Below, in pieces: positions 17,997 through 26,107 of a stretch of DNA of 34,677 nucleotides. The stretch is from an uncultured Lachnospiraceae bacterium (GTDB lineage: Bacteria > Bacillota > Clostridia > Lachnospirales > Lachnospiraceae). Each line of letters starts with the position of its first letter. The stretch's first letter is position 1. The stretch is taken from assembly GCA_946620235.1 (NCBI GenBank), contig CAMONC010000008.1:1-34677 (forward strand), read 5' to 3'. The notes below the pieces were generated by a model that worked only from the letters and a program-made list of their open reading frames with translations, had not been told where the DNA came from and ran no database searches. The position numbers were made by a program, and so were the translations under genes.

Positions 17997-18890
17997 ATGG
18001 GCAGATCGTTCAAAAAAGTCATATATGTTTTGATGCCTTTTCTGGCGTATTATATCGTTCATGATGTGACCAGATTCTTTATGATGTATGTTCTTCAGCT
18101 TATTTCTTCGATGAATGCCGGAGTATACTCATATATCAGGGCTCATGACACTTTTGTTTCGGGTTTTATATCCCTTTTGGATATGCTCCTGGGGGCATTG
18201 GTACTGATCATCCTTATGAAAAAGGATGAAGAGGAACTATCAATCTGGGATTATGTAAACCTGAACGGCATCAGCTTTTACAGAAAAGACCGTATACATC
18301 CCGCGTGGTTCAGCTGGGTGCTGCTCACGATCCAGTCCATCAGCATGGCGCTCGGGATAAATATCCTGATCAAGCTGTCGGGACTGATGAATATATCATC
18401 CTACAGTGAGACTTCGGGAGCTCAGTATTCGATCCCGGTCTGGTTCGGATTGCTGCTTTACGGAGTGATTTCTCCCGGGGTTGAGGAACTGCTTTTCAGG
18501 CTGATATTCTACGGACGTATGAAGAGACGTTTTCATATAGGCATAGCAGTGGTTGTCAGCTCGATGTTCTTCGGATTGTATCACCGCAATCTTGTACAGG
18601 GGATATACGGATTCGCAATGGGTGTGCTCATGTGTATGGCATGTGAGTATGTTCATACCGTGATCGGAGCTCTTCTGATGCATTCGGCAGCCAATCTGAC
18701 TGTATATCTGCTGGGGATCACCGGCGTGCTCGGAAAACTTGATTCACCCGTCTGCTGTATCATATTCATATGCATCGGATGCCTTACCGTTGTGGCCGAA
18801 ATCTTCTACAGCAGACAGTCTGTGAGACGTTTCGGCGCGATCGAAGGCATCGATCATGTCGGTTGTTTCTACGTGGATCCCTTGTTATAA
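17997..18890 (+). CDS. CPBP-family intramembrane glutamic endopeptidase
   Basis: A membrane protein of the CPBP (Abi/CAAX protease-like) family. In other bacteria relatives process prenylated or bacteriocin-type peptides or confer immunity; the substrate here is unknown. From the ATG at 17997 the product has 297 residues and about eight hydrophobic segments. The three family motifs are present: EELLFRLIFYG (EExxxR), FFGLYHRN (FxxxH) and LLMHSAANL (HxxxN). The ORF track start at 17952 lies inside addA and would disrupt the usual N-terminus. It starts 16 bases after addA. A copy of GGTTTACATAA (minus orientation) lies in the coding sequence at 18248-18261. Confidence 0.9.
   Translation: MGRSFKKVIYVLMPFLAYYIVHDVTRFFMMYVLQLISSMNAGVYSYIRAHDTFVSGFISLLDMLLGALVLIILMKKDEEELSIWDYVNLNGISFYRKDRIHPAWFSWVLLTIQSISMALGINILIKLSGLMNISSYSETSGAQYSIPVWFGLLLYGVISPGVEELLFRLIFYGRMKRRFHIGIAVVVSSMFFGLYHRNLVQGIYGFAMGVLMCMACEYVHTVIGALLMHSAANLTVYLLGITGVLGKLDSPVCCIIFICIGCLTVVAEIFYSRQSVRRFGAIEGIDHVGCFYVDPLL
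18248..18261 (-). repeat. Interspersed motif, form B (GGTTTACATAATCC), in CPBP gene
   Basis: Minus-orientation copy, read on the + strand as GGATTATGTAAACC and translated DYVNL. It shares the GTTTACATAA core with all other copies but has G before and T after the core. Confidence 0.8.
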
Positions 18891-18891
18891 T
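18863..18891 (+). promoter_or_regulatory. Sigma-A type promoter for the GPH symporter gene
   Basis: TTGTTT (18863-18868) and a perfect TATAAT (18886-18891) are 17 bases apart, inside the last codons of the CPBP gene; the -10 box overlaps its TAA stop. The predicted start is near 18898, leaving a leader of about 44 bases with the ribosome binding site GAAAGGA before the ATG at 18942. Confidence 0.65.
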
Positions 18892-18941
18892 AATTGTTAG
18901 TATCTTTTTATTCTGCTTTTTTCACTGAAAGGACACAACTT

Positions 18942-20309
18942 ATGAAAGAACTCAAACCCATTACCAATAAATTATTGTGGATATTCGCTGTTGGTCAGTT
19001 CGGATGGAGCCTGTTGTCGGGCGTGGTATCAAACTGGATGGTATATTATTACACAGGCAGTCCGGATGCACAGAATCCCAATACAGGCCTGTTCGCATCA
19101 GGCATAACCCAGGAGCCGATACTTTTTAAACTCACTCTTTTCGGACTGGTTCTTGCGGTAGGACGTATATTTGATGCCATTACCGACCCGCTGATAGCAG
19201 GATGGTCCGATCGCAGCAATTATAAGAACGGACGCCGCATACCTTTTATGCGTGCCATGGCTGTGCCGTTTGCACTGTGTACCATAGGTCTGTTCGTTAT
19301 CCCCCAGACCGGGATCGTGGCTGTCAATGATGTACTTCTGTTTGCACTTCTTATCGTGTTCTATCTGTTCATGACGATGTTCTGCACTCCTTACAATGCC
19401 CTGATCGCAGAGCTCGGTGACACCCAGCAGCACAGGATCAACGTTTCCACGTATATTTCATTTACTTTTATCGTCGGTCAGAGCATATCCTTCCTGCTTC
19501 CGAACCTCGCGGGGGCACTTGAGGGTGCGGTGGGACAGAAGGGTTCCATCCGTCTGGCGGTAGCCATTATGGCTTCCATAGCATGTGCAGCCATGCTGAT
19601 TGCCGCGTTCTATATCAATGAGCGCGATTACATCGATTCGAAACCCAGTGAAACGAAACCTTTCAGCTCACTTATCAAGACTTTTTCCAACGGACAGTTC
19701 CGCAGGTTTGTATACAGTGATGTGATCTATTTCTTTGCACTTACCCTGTTTCAGACCGGACTCGCTTTCTATGAGACCAAGCTTATGGAGATCGAGGATA
19801 CCTGGACATTCGTGCTGACCGCCACCATGACGGCCATAAGTGTCTGCCTGTATCCTGTAGTCAATATTCTGGCGAAGAAGATCGGCAAGAAAAATCTGAT
19901 CATTATCGGTTTCTTTTCTTATTGTGTTGTATTTGCGATCACTGCTGCATGCGGAAAAGGACTGCACTGGGGCTTCATAGTGGCTGTCACGGCAGCAGTG
20001 CCGATGGCTATCCTCGGCATACTGCCTCAGGCTTGCGTGGCCGATGTTGCGGAGCTTACACGACTTGAGACCGGTGAGGACAGAAGCGGTATGTTCTTTG
20101 CCGCACGAACATTTGCATTTAAGATGGGCCAGGCACTTGCCATGGTAATCTTCACATCCGTGACGGTATCCCAGACCACAGGCAGCTACAGGGCAACTGC
20201 AATCATCGCCTTTGTTACCTGTCTCATCGGAGCACTTCTGTTCTTTGCATTTAATGAAAAGATGATCCTGGGGCGTATTCGTGAACTCAGAGGAAGCGAC
20301 GAGATCTGA
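18942..20309 (+). CDS. GPH-family (MelB-like) sugar:cation symporter
   Basis: A 12-helix transporter of the glycoside-pentoside-hexuronide:cation symporter branch of the major facilitator superfamily, importing sugars or glycosides with Na+ or H+. The diagnostic family stretch is LAVGRIFDAITDPLIAGWSDR near residues 70-90, followed by KNGRRIPFM. The ATG at 18942 has GAAAGGAC at good spacing, so I drop the 16 upstream residues of the ORF track; 455 residues remain, the family norm. Its TGA stop overlaps the next ATG (TGATG), tying it to the TPR lipoprotein. The sugar cannot be read from the sequence. Confidence 0.88.
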   Translation: MKELKPITNKLLWIFAVGQFGWSLLSGVVSNWMVYYYTGSPDAQNPNTGLFASGITQEPILFKLTLFGLVLAVGRIFDAITDPLIAGWSDRSNYKNGRRIPFMRAMAVPFALCTIGLFVIPQTGIVAVNDVLLFALLIVFYLFMTMFCTPYNALIAELGDTQQHRINVSTYISFTFIVGQSISFLLPNLAGALEGAVGQKGSIRLAVAIMASIACAAMLIAAFYINERDYIDSKPSETKPFSSLIKTFSNGQFRRFVYSDVIYFFALTLFQTGLAFYETKLMEIEDTWTFVLTATMTAISVCLYPVVNILAKKIGKKNLIIIGFFSYCVVFAITAACGKGLHWGFIVAVTAAVPMAILGILPQACVADVAELTRLETGEDRSGMFFAARTFAFKMGQALAMVIFTSVTVSQTTGSYRATAIIAFVTCLIGALLFFAFNEKMILGRIRELRGSDEI

Positions 20310-21358
20310 TGCTTAAGAAAACGCACGTTATTAACCGCATACTCATCTTTGCAGCCTGCATGTTTGTGCTGACATCATGCGGTAATGAGGAGATGTCCTA
20401 TACCGATACCGGCATGGCGGCTATCGAGGAACTTGATTATACCGGTGCCCTCGAGGCGTTTGATTCCGCACTGGAGGCCGGTGAGAATGAAAGGCTCATA
20501 CTGCGCGGGCAGGGTATGGTCTATATGGCACAGCTCAGATATGATGAGGCCATAGAGGCATTCATACGTGCTCTGAACTTAAGTACCGGGGTCCCGGAGG
20601 ACCTGGATTACGATATCAATTATTACCTGGCAGCGGCATATTATAAGTCGGGTCGTCTGCCTGAGGCAAAGGAGGTATACGATTCCATACTGGCTCTTCG
20701 TGATGATGAGTATGACGCTTATTATCTCAGGGGGATCGTATTGCTTGAAAGCGGGGATTATGAATCTTCGATCGCAGATTTCCGCAAAGCGATCAGTATC
20801 AACAATAATGACTGTGACATGATCGTGGATGTGTATCAGGTGCTTGCCGCACAGGGATATAAGGAAGCGGGACGGGAGATCATCAGTGAGTGCATAGCAT
20901 CCAAATCGGATATTTCGGACTATGACTATGGACGTTTTGAGTATTATCTGGGCAACTATGATTCAGCCAAAACCTACCTGGAGAATGCTGACAAAGGTGA
21001 CTCGGCTCAGATAACACTGTTTCTTGGACGCACATACGAAGCACTGGGCGATTATAACTACGCCATAAGCCTCTACAATACATATCTGGATAAGAATCAC
21101 AATGCACCGAACATCTATAACCAGATGGGATTGTGCCAGATGAAGATGGAGAGATATTCCGAAGCCCTCAGCTCATTTCAGGCAGGCATGAATACCGAAG
21201 ACAAATCGATCATGCAGACACTCAAGTTCAATGAGGTCGTGGCTTACGAATATATGTATGAGTTCAGGACAGCGGCGAACCTGATGAAGGATTATATAGC
21301 CCTGTATCCGGATGATGCCGCGGCATTGAGGGAGTATGAATTCCTCAAGACGAGATAA
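20309..21358 (+). CDS. TPR-repeat lipoprotein
   Basis: A 349-residue lipoprotein with a hydrophobic N-terminus ending in the lipobox VLTSCGN (lipid-modified Cys at about residue 24), so it should be anchored to the outer face of the membrane. The rest is a run of tetratricopeptide repeats, with units such as YTGALEAFDSALEAGENERL, YDEAIEAFIRALNLS, LPEAKEVYDSILALRDDEY, YESSIADFRKAISINNND, GDYNYAISLYNTYLDKN and YSEALSSFQAGMNTED. TPR arrays mediate protein contacts; the partner is unknown. It starts within the stop codon of the GPH symporter gene, which implies coupled translation. Confidence 0.88.
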   Translation: MLKKTHVINRILIFAACMFVLTSCGNEEMSYTDTGMAAIEELDYTGALEAFDSALEAGENERLILRGQGMVYMAQLRYDEAIEAFIRALNLSTGVPEDLDYDINYYLAAAYYKSGRLPEAKEVYDSILALRDDEYDAYYLRGIVLLESGDYESSIADFRKAISINNNDCDMIVDVYQVLAAQGYKEAGREIISECIASKSDISDYDYGRFEYYLGNYDSAKTYLENADKGDSAQITLFLGRTYEALGDYNYAISLYNTYLDKNHNAPNIYNQMGLCQMKMERYSEALSSFQAGMNTEDKSIMQTLKFNEVVAYEYMYEFRTAANLMKDYIALYPDDAAALREYEFLKTR

Positions 21359-21413
21359 GATAAAGATCAGGACAGGATCAGATTACGATTTAGACAGTGG
21401 AGGATCATGAGAT

Positions 21414-22355
21414 ATGATCAACAAGTTAACCGACAGGATCAAAAAGACCGGGGCACCCATAGTTGTAGGGCTGGATCCGAACCTTAAATTTGTTCCGGAA
21501 CAGATTAAAAAAGCCGCATACTCAGAGCTCGGTGAAACTCCCGAAGGCGCCGCTGAGGCGGTATGGAGGTTCAACAAAGCCATAGTTGATGCGGTATACG
21601 ATCTGATACCTGCTGTCAAACCGCAGATAGCCATGTATGAGCAGTTCGGCCTGCCCGGCATGGCGGCTTATAAGAAGACCATAGATTACTGTCATGATCG
21701 CGGACTGATCGTCATAGGGGATGTGAAGCGCGGAGATATCGGATCGACATCCGAATCATACGCGATCGCACATCTGGGACATATAAAGATCGGATCGACA
21801 GAACATGCTCTTTTTGACGAGGATTTTGCCACGGTCAACCCCTATCTGGGCAGCGACGGTGTCAAGCCCTTTATAGATGTGTGCCGTGCGGAGCATAAGG
21901 GCATCTTTGTGCTGGTCAAGACATCCAACCCTTCCAGCGGCGAGTTTCAGGACAGGCAGGTCGTTGCGGAAGACGGCAGAACTCGCAGACTGTATGAACT
22001 TGTCGGAGAGCAGGTGGATGCATGGGGTTCCGATCTGATGGGTGACGGATACAGCTATGTGGGTGCCGTAGTGGGGGCCACATATCCCGAGGAGGGACGT
22101 ATCCTGCGGGAGATCATGCCCAAGGCATATATACTCGTGCCCGGTTATGGGGCTCAGGGCGGACGCGGTGCCGATCTGGTCCATTTCTTTGATAAAGACG
22201 GCCTCGGTGCGATAGTCAATTCTTCCAGAGGCATAATAGCCGCATATCAGAATGAAAAATATACATCATACGGTCCCGAAGCACACGCAGATGCATCGCG
22301 TGCCGCAGTGGAAGATATGATAGCCGATATCCGCGGAGCATTGGAAAGCAGATAA
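21414..22355 (+). CDS. pyrF: Orotidine 5'-phosphate decarboxylase (long, type 2 subfamily)
   Basis: PyrF decarboxylates OMP to UMP, the last step of de novo pyrimidine synthesis. The 313-residue product is of the longer subfamily. It shows VGLDPNLKFVPEQIKKAA near residue 18, the catalytic segment VIGDVKRGDIGSTSESYA near 100, NPYLGSDGVKPF and a C-terminal phosphate-binding part with VNSSRGII. The ATG at 21414 follows GGAGG at a spacing of about ten bases. Other pyr genes are not nearby, so in this organism pyrF sits apart from, or at the edge of, the pyrimidine cluster. Confidence 0.95.
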   Translation: MINKLTDRIKKTGAPIVVGLDPNLKFVPEQIKKAAYSELGETPEGAAEAVWRFNKAIVDAVYDLIPAVKPQIAMYEQFGLPGMAAYKKTIDYCHDRGLIVIGDVKRGDIGSTSESYAIAHLGHIKIGSTEHALFDEDFATVNPYLGSDGVKPFIDVCRAEHKGIFVLVKTSNPSSGEFQDRQVVAEDGRTRRLYELVGEQVDAWGSDLMGDGYSYVGAVVGATYPEEGRILREIMPKAYILVPGYGAQGGRGADLVHFFDKDGLGAIVNSSRGIIAAYQNEKYTSYGPEAHADASRAAVEDMIADIRGALESR

Positions 22356-22357
22356 GC

Positions 22358-22654
22358 ATGAAAAAAAGATCATTTAAACAGAATATAGCCCTGATTGGGG
22401 TGATACTTATTGTGATAATGATCCTGGCGACATTGATCACGGCTTTCGCCGATCCGACAGGCAGATACTTCAGAAGCTGTCTGATAGTTACGATAGCCCT
22501 TCCGATCGCATTATGGGTGTTCATGTGGGCATACGGAGCCATGATGCATAAGCACACTCCGGCAAGTTTTGATCTGGGCGGCACTGATAAGCCTCCCGCA
22601 ACAGACATCCCGGAGGATGCAGGGACGGATACTGAAACTGATGAGCAGAAATAA
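22358..22654 (+). CDS. Small two-helix membrane protein, function unknown
   Basis: A 98-residue protein that I do not recognise. A basic N-terminus (MKKRSFKQN) precedes a first hydrophobic helix (about 9-31, IALIGVILIVIMILATLITA) and a second (about 42-62, LIVTIALPIALWVFMWAYG). The last 30 residues are hydrophilic and acidic with many Thr, Asp and Pro. It starts two bases after the pyrF stop and its end overlaps the next gene by 14 bases, so it is probably a real gene in the same operon. Confidence 0.7.
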   Translation: MKKRSFKQNIALIGVILIVIMILATLITAFADPTGRYFRSCLIVTIALPIALWVFMWAYGAMMHKHTPASFDLGGTDKPPATDIPEDAGTDTETDEQK

Positions 22655-23777
22655 TGATGATACAAAGAGCCTGACGATACGTAAGTACCGGATCAGGCTC
22701 ATATTGACTGCAGTCGGATTGATTATGACCGGGTTTTATCATCTCACCAAACTGAATGAGGAACTGGCCCGGAATATCTACATGCATTTCATCAGGCCGC
22801 TTCACGACTCGCTGGCAGACCTGTGTGACGGTACGGATACAGCTGTTATTGAAGTGATCATAGCGTGCCTGTGTGTCGTGCTGGCTGTATACCTGATACT
22901 GACCTTGGTTTACATAATTCACCATCTGTTTTCGTTAAGAGATCTTGTCGGCGCTCTTTTGTCGTTAGTGATCACGTTCATCATGACGGCATCCCTTATA
23001 TACGGCGGTTTCTGCATACTCTGGGGATATTATTATTTTGCCCCGGGAGTATCCGAGATATGCGGCATAGTACCAGATCCCGCCGGTGTGCTTCATGAGG
23101 AACTGGTAGCGACGGATGAATATTTTGTGAATCTGGCCAATGAATACAGCGTAAAAGTTTCACGCGATGACGAAGGCGGATTTATTTATTCCGCCGATCC
23201 TTATGAACATTCACAGGTCCTGTATGATGCCGTGTCCGTCGTTTTTCCCGGTTTGGAGGCCCCGGTTCACAAACCCAAAGCAGTGCGTTTTTCACGGATA
23301 ATGAGCTATATGGATTTTACCGGATTCTTTTCCCCGTTTACGGGGGAGGCATGTATCAATGCCGATTCCCCGGAGTGTATGACACCGGCGACCATAGCAC
23401 ATGAGCTGGCACACCAAAGGGGCATAGGCTCTGAAGATGAGGCGAACTTCATCGCCGTGATCACGTGTCTGGAGGACGGAGATCCCGATCAGGTGTATTC
23501 CGCAAGTCTGCTGGCTTTGATACATCTTCAGAATGCTTTGCTTAAGAGTGGAGACAGGGACGAATGGCAGCGGATCAAAGATACATATTCTCCGGGTGTG
23601 CAGGCGGATCTTGACCGGAATTCGGAGTATTGGTCCAAATACAGGGATACTGTTATGTATAAAGCGACAACCGAAACTTATGACGCATTTTTGAGATCAT
23701 ATGATCAGGAACTTGGTCGTGAGACATATGGGGCCTGTGTCGATCTTTTGGTGGCGTATTACAGCAACATATGGTAA
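22641..23777 (+). CDS. DUF3810-type membrane protein with HELAH metallopeptidase motif
   Basis: A 378-residue membrane protein resembling the DUF3810 family. I use the ATG at 22641 (MSRNNDDTKSL), not the ORF track start at 22569. Three hydrophobic segments lie in the first 150 residues (IRLILTAVGLIMTG, VIIACLCVVLAVYLILTLVY, LVGALLSLVITFIMTASLIY). The soluble part carries MTPATIAHELAHQRGIGSED: an HExxH zinc-binding site followed by a glutamate-containing GIGSEDEANF that could provide the third ligand. It overlaps the small membrane protein by 14 bases. A 14-mer GGTTTACATAATTC lies at 22907-22920 in a membrane helix. Protease activity is inferred, not shown. Confidence 0.8.
   Translation: MSRNNDDTKSLTIRKYRIRLILTAVGLIMTGFYHLTKLNEELARNIYMHFIRPLHDSLADLCDGTDTAVIEVIIACLCVVLAVYLILTLVYIIHHLFSLRDLVGALLSLVITFIMTASLIYGGFCILWGYYYFAPGVSEICGIVPDPAGVLHEELVATDEYFVNLANEYSVKVSRDDEGGFIYSADPYEHSQVLYDAVSVVFPGLEAPVHKPKAVRFSRIMSYMDFTGFFSPFTGEACINADSPECMTPATIAHELAHQRGIGSEDEANFIAVITCLEDGDPDQVYSASLLALIHLQNALLKSGDRDEWQRIKDTYSPGVQADLDRNSEYWSKYRDTVMYKATTETYDAFLRSYDQELGRETYGACVDLLVAYYSNIW
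22907..22920 (+). repeat. Interspersed motif, form B (GGTTTACATAATTC), in DUF3810-type gene
   Basis: 14-mer identical to the copy at 26108. It is read as LVYIIH inside a membrane helix, a third reading of the same core. Confidence 0.8.
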
Positions 23778-23788
23778 AATAATGGGAG

Positions 23789-23855
23789 TGCAAAGGGCAC
23801 ATATTGATTTTTTTTGATAAATTATGGTTTTTTCTGAACCTTTTGTGTCTTTGCA
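23789..23855. other. Long-range inverted repeat before the SEC-C gene
   Basis: TGCAAAG (23789-23795) plus CACA (23798-23801) can pair with TGTG (23844-23847) plus CTTTGCA (23849-23855) with a small internal bulge, enclosing about 42 bases rich in T runs. It fills the 108-base gap between the DUF3810-type gene and the SEC-C gene. It could be part of a leader structure or a poor terminator; a local GTGC/GCAC hairpin before the T-run is an alternative. Confidence 0.4.
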
Positions 23856-23885
23856 TGAGTCTTTATTATCAAAGGAAGCATGATT

Positions 23886-24398
23886 ATGGCTACAACATTG
23901 CTTAAGAAGTGGCGCGACATGGCGTATTCGGAGACAGCTAACAAAGGCGATCTCCAACGACTCTGGCAGGATTACTTCCAAAAGGAGAAAGATATATACG
24001 CCGAACTTCTTCAAACACCCGACACGGTAGTGAAGGGCACTGTGAAGGAACTCGCAGAGAAGTACGACACAGACATTTTAACGATGACCGGTTTTCTGGA
24101 TGGCATCAACGATAGCCTTAAGGAGCCGAACCCCATCGAAGAGATGGATGAAGAGACGAAAGTCAACCTGGGTTTCGATCTCGAACTTCTCTACAAGAAC
24201 ATGGTAGCAGCCGACGCTGATTGGTTATACCAGCTGGAACAGTGGAATGACATCTTCGACGAGGAGAAGCGCAAGGCTCTCTACAAGGAGCAGAAGTCAT
24301 CAACCACAGTCCGTAAGGAAGCAAAGATCTATCCCAATGATCCCTGCCCCTGCGGAAGCGGTAAGAAGTACAAAAAGTGTTGCGGCAGGAACGCGTAG
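23886..24398 (+). CDS. SEC-C motif zinc-binding protein
   Basis: A 170-residue soluble protein whose last 25 residues are a SEC-C zinc finger, [18 protein letters not shown], with the CxC and CC ligands intact. The SEC-C motif is found at the end of SecA, where it binds zinc and SecB or ribosomes, and in many small proteins. The preceding 140 residues are mostly helical, acidic and Trp/Tyr-containing, and I do not recognise them. The ATG at 23886 has AAAGGA at a proper distance, whereas the ATG at 23880 is too close to it. Thirty bases separate it from the CAP lipoprotein gene. Confidence 0.85.
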   Translation: MATTLLKKWRDMAYSETANKGDLQRLWQDYFQKEKDIYAELLQTPDTVVKGTVKELAEKYDTDILTMTGFLDGINDSLKEPNPIEEMDEETKVNLGFDLELLYKNMVAADADWLYQLEQWNDIFDEEKRKALYKEQKSSTTVRKEAKIYPNDPCPCGSGKKYKKCCGRNA

Positions 24399-24428
24399 CA
24401 GACAGTTAAGAAGGGAGAAGATGCACAG

Positions 24429-24989
24429 ATGAAAAAAGTATTATCACTTTTATTAGTAGGTGCAATGGTAATCGGAATCGTTGGATGCGGATCGGCATCA
24501 GGAGAGCTTTTCTCAACAGCAGCAACACGTGAATGGTCAGCAGATGATGCTAATCACGTCTTTATGGATGATGAAGCTATAGCTCTGGCACAGTCGGTAG
24601 CTGCAAACGGTGCTGAAGGTGCCGCAAACATGAGAGCTCAGGCTAAGGCTGCTCTTGATGGTTGCAATGCTCAGAGATCTTCTGCAGGACTCGGATCGAT
24701 GACCTGGAGTGACGGACTTGAGCAGGCTGCCATGGTTCGTGCACAGGAGATAGTTACCACATGGTCACACACCAGACCGAACGGAAGTGACTGGTGGACA
24801 GTAAACTCCAACCTCATGTATGGTGAGAACCTGGCAAAGGGTTACAGCACAGCAGATGCAGCAGTTGCAGCTTGGATGGCATCACCTACACACAAGGCCA
24901 ATGTTATGGACGGCGGATTCAAGACTTGCGGTATCGCAATCTACGAAGTAGGCGGCACATGGTATTGGGCAGAGGAATTCGGTTATTGA
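24429..24989 (+). CDS. CAP-domain (SCP/PR1-like) lipoprotein
   Basis: A 186-residue surface lipoprotein. The N-terminus MKKVLSLLLVGAMVIGIVGCG has a clear lipobox with the modified Cys at residue 20. The CAP domain occupies about 75-186: NAQRSSAGLGSMTWSDGLEQ, then the motif TWSHTRPNGSDW, the MYGENLAKG segment and AAWMASPTHKANVMDGGFK, ending with WYWAEEFGY. The His and Glu residues of the CAP cavity are present. Bacterial CAP proteins are secreted and of largely unknown role. A GGGAG ribosome binding site precedes it and a strong terminator follows at 25025. Confidence 0.93.
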   Translation: MKKVLSLLLVGAMVIGIVGCGSASGELFSTAATREWSADDANHVFMDDEAIALAQSVAANGAEGAANMRAQAKAALDGCNAQRSSAGLGSMTWSDGLEQAAMVRAQEIVTTWSHTRPNGSDWWTVNSNLMYGENLAKGYSTADAAVAAWMASPTHKANVMDGGFKTCGIAIYEVGGTWYWAEEFGY

Positions 24990-25024
24990 TTATCGGTTCC
25001 GGATTTCATACATACTGAATACAG

Positions 25025-25056
25025 GGGATGTGCTATAATTAGCACATCCCTTTTTT
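25025..25056 (+). terminator. Strong intrinsic terminator after the CAP lipoprotein gene
   Basis: GGGATGTGCTA and TAGCACATCCC form a perfect 11-bp stem with a 4-base loop, followed directly by six T residues. It ends the SEC-C/CAP transcription unit. Confidence 0.93.
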
Positions 25057-25063
25057 ATCTGCA

Positions 25064-25164
25064 AATGACCCACGGGGACGGAGTCACTGGTTCATTTTAT
25101 AAATGCCCCACGGGGACGGACAGTCACTACATGAACCCGGCGGTTCATGGGTTCATTTTATGGG
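25064..25164. repeat. REP-like GGGGACGG repeat pair with embedded hairpin
   Basis: Two copies of CCACGGGGACGGA...GTCACT...GGTTCATTTTAT lie back to back (about 25064-25100 and 25101-25160). The second carries an additional perfect hairpin, CATGAACC (25130-25137) and GGTTCATG (25142-25149) around CGGC, which the first lacks. GGGGACGG-cored intergenic repeats are common in Clostridia and resemble REP elements mobilised by REP-associated tyrosine transposases. They fill the gap between the CAP terminator and the sortase gene. Confidence 0.75.
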
Positions 25165-25191
25165 AAAATAAATACCGGGAGCGGACTTGAT

Positions 25192-26085
25192 ATGGCTAAA
25201 GAGAAGAATACCGACAAAAAAGAAGGATCTGAGAAAAAAGAAAAAGTATATAAGGTGCTGGACATTCTTATACCGGTTGTGTGTATAAGCGTGTTTGTTT
25301 TCAGTGGTTTTAATCTGTTTAGGATATACAGATCGTACGCCGAAGCCGATGCCATATACAACGGTCTGGCACTGATGGCCAATCATACTGCCGGGACGCA
25401 GGAGGAGCAGGTGGCCGTAGCGATGGAGGAAGCGGGTTTTCCGTATCTGAATGTGGATCATGAGGGCTTGCTCAAGATCAATCCGGATTATAAGGGATGG
25501 CTGTATTTTCCGTTACTTGATATCAGCTATCCGGTCGTGTACGGTGATGAAGCTCAGTCCTATCTGAATAAGACTTTTGACGGAACACCCTCCAAAAGCG
25601 GTGCCATATATATAGATGCCTGGTCTAATCCGGATCTGAAGGATATGACTACACTGATCTACGGTCATAATATGCGTAACGGTTCCATGTTCGGAAGCCT
25701 GAAGCGCATTCGTAATGAAGAGGGACTTGTTGATCAGGATCCGTATTTCTACTATTACACCCCCACGATAGCCTATAAGTGCCATATATTCGTATACTAT
25801 CTGGAGAATGCGAACGGCATGACCTACAAGTATCCGACTGATAACAGAACCTATGATCAGTATATGGACTATATCCTGGAGAAGAATGAATACGCAGACG
25901 GACCGAATAATGTTGATATAGCTCACCGACCGAGAATACTTTCGCTTTCCACATGCTCCGGCTTCCATTCGGGCAAGAGAACGGTCATTCATGCGGCTAT
26001 AGAGGATTCGTATAAGATCGGGGATAACCTGATCGTTGATGACTCCTTTGGTGATGCTGTCGAAACGGATATAACCCAAAGGTAG
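25192..26085 (+). CDS. Class B sortase
   Basis: Sortases are membrane-anchored transpeptidases that attach surface proteins to the wall or build pili. The 297-residue protein has a basic N-terminus, one membrane helix (about 28-45, ILIPVVCISVFVFSGFNLF) and an extracellular catalytic domain. Catalytic residues are visible: His159 in YGHNM, Cys255 in LSTCSG and Arg263 in GKRTVIHA. The MFGSL sequence and the extended C-terminal helix region fit class B. The ATG at 25192 follows GGGAG; the ORF track start at 25147 lies within the REP-like repeat. No obvious substrate gene is adjacent, but the surface protein at 32340 is a candidate. Confidence 0.92.
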   Translation: MAKEKNTDKKEGSEKKEKVYKVLDILIPVVCISVFVFSGFNLFRIYRSYAEADAIYNGLALMANHTAGTQEEQVAVAMEEAGFPYLNVDHEGLLKINPDYKGWLYFPLLDISYPVVYGDEAQSYLNKTFDGTPSKSGAIYIDAWSNPDLKDMTTLIYGHNMRNGSMFGSLKRIRNEEGLVDQDPYFYYYTPTIAYKCHIFVYYLENANGMTYKYPTDNRTYDQYMDYILEKNEYADGPNNVDIAHRPRILSLSTCSGFHSGKRTVIHAAIEDSYKIGDNLIVDDSFGDAVETDITQR

Positions 26086-26107
26086 CATCAAACCTGCATC
26101 AGCAACC

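Noticed and set aside
17997-18890. CPBP protease as part of a bacteriocin cluster
   Set aside because: No precursor peptide, lanthipeptide or radical SAM gene or dedicated exporter is adjacent; the neighbours are addA and a sugar symporter.
23786-23815. Intrinsic terminator after the DUF3810-type gene
   Set aside because: The only local hairpin has a 4-bp stem (GTGC/GCAC) with a gap before the T-run; too weak to annotate as a terminator.
25147-25191. Sortase start at 25147
   Set aside because: This start falls inside the REP-like repeat hairpin and has no ribosome binding site; the ATG at 25192 has GGGAG and a normal sortase N-terminus.
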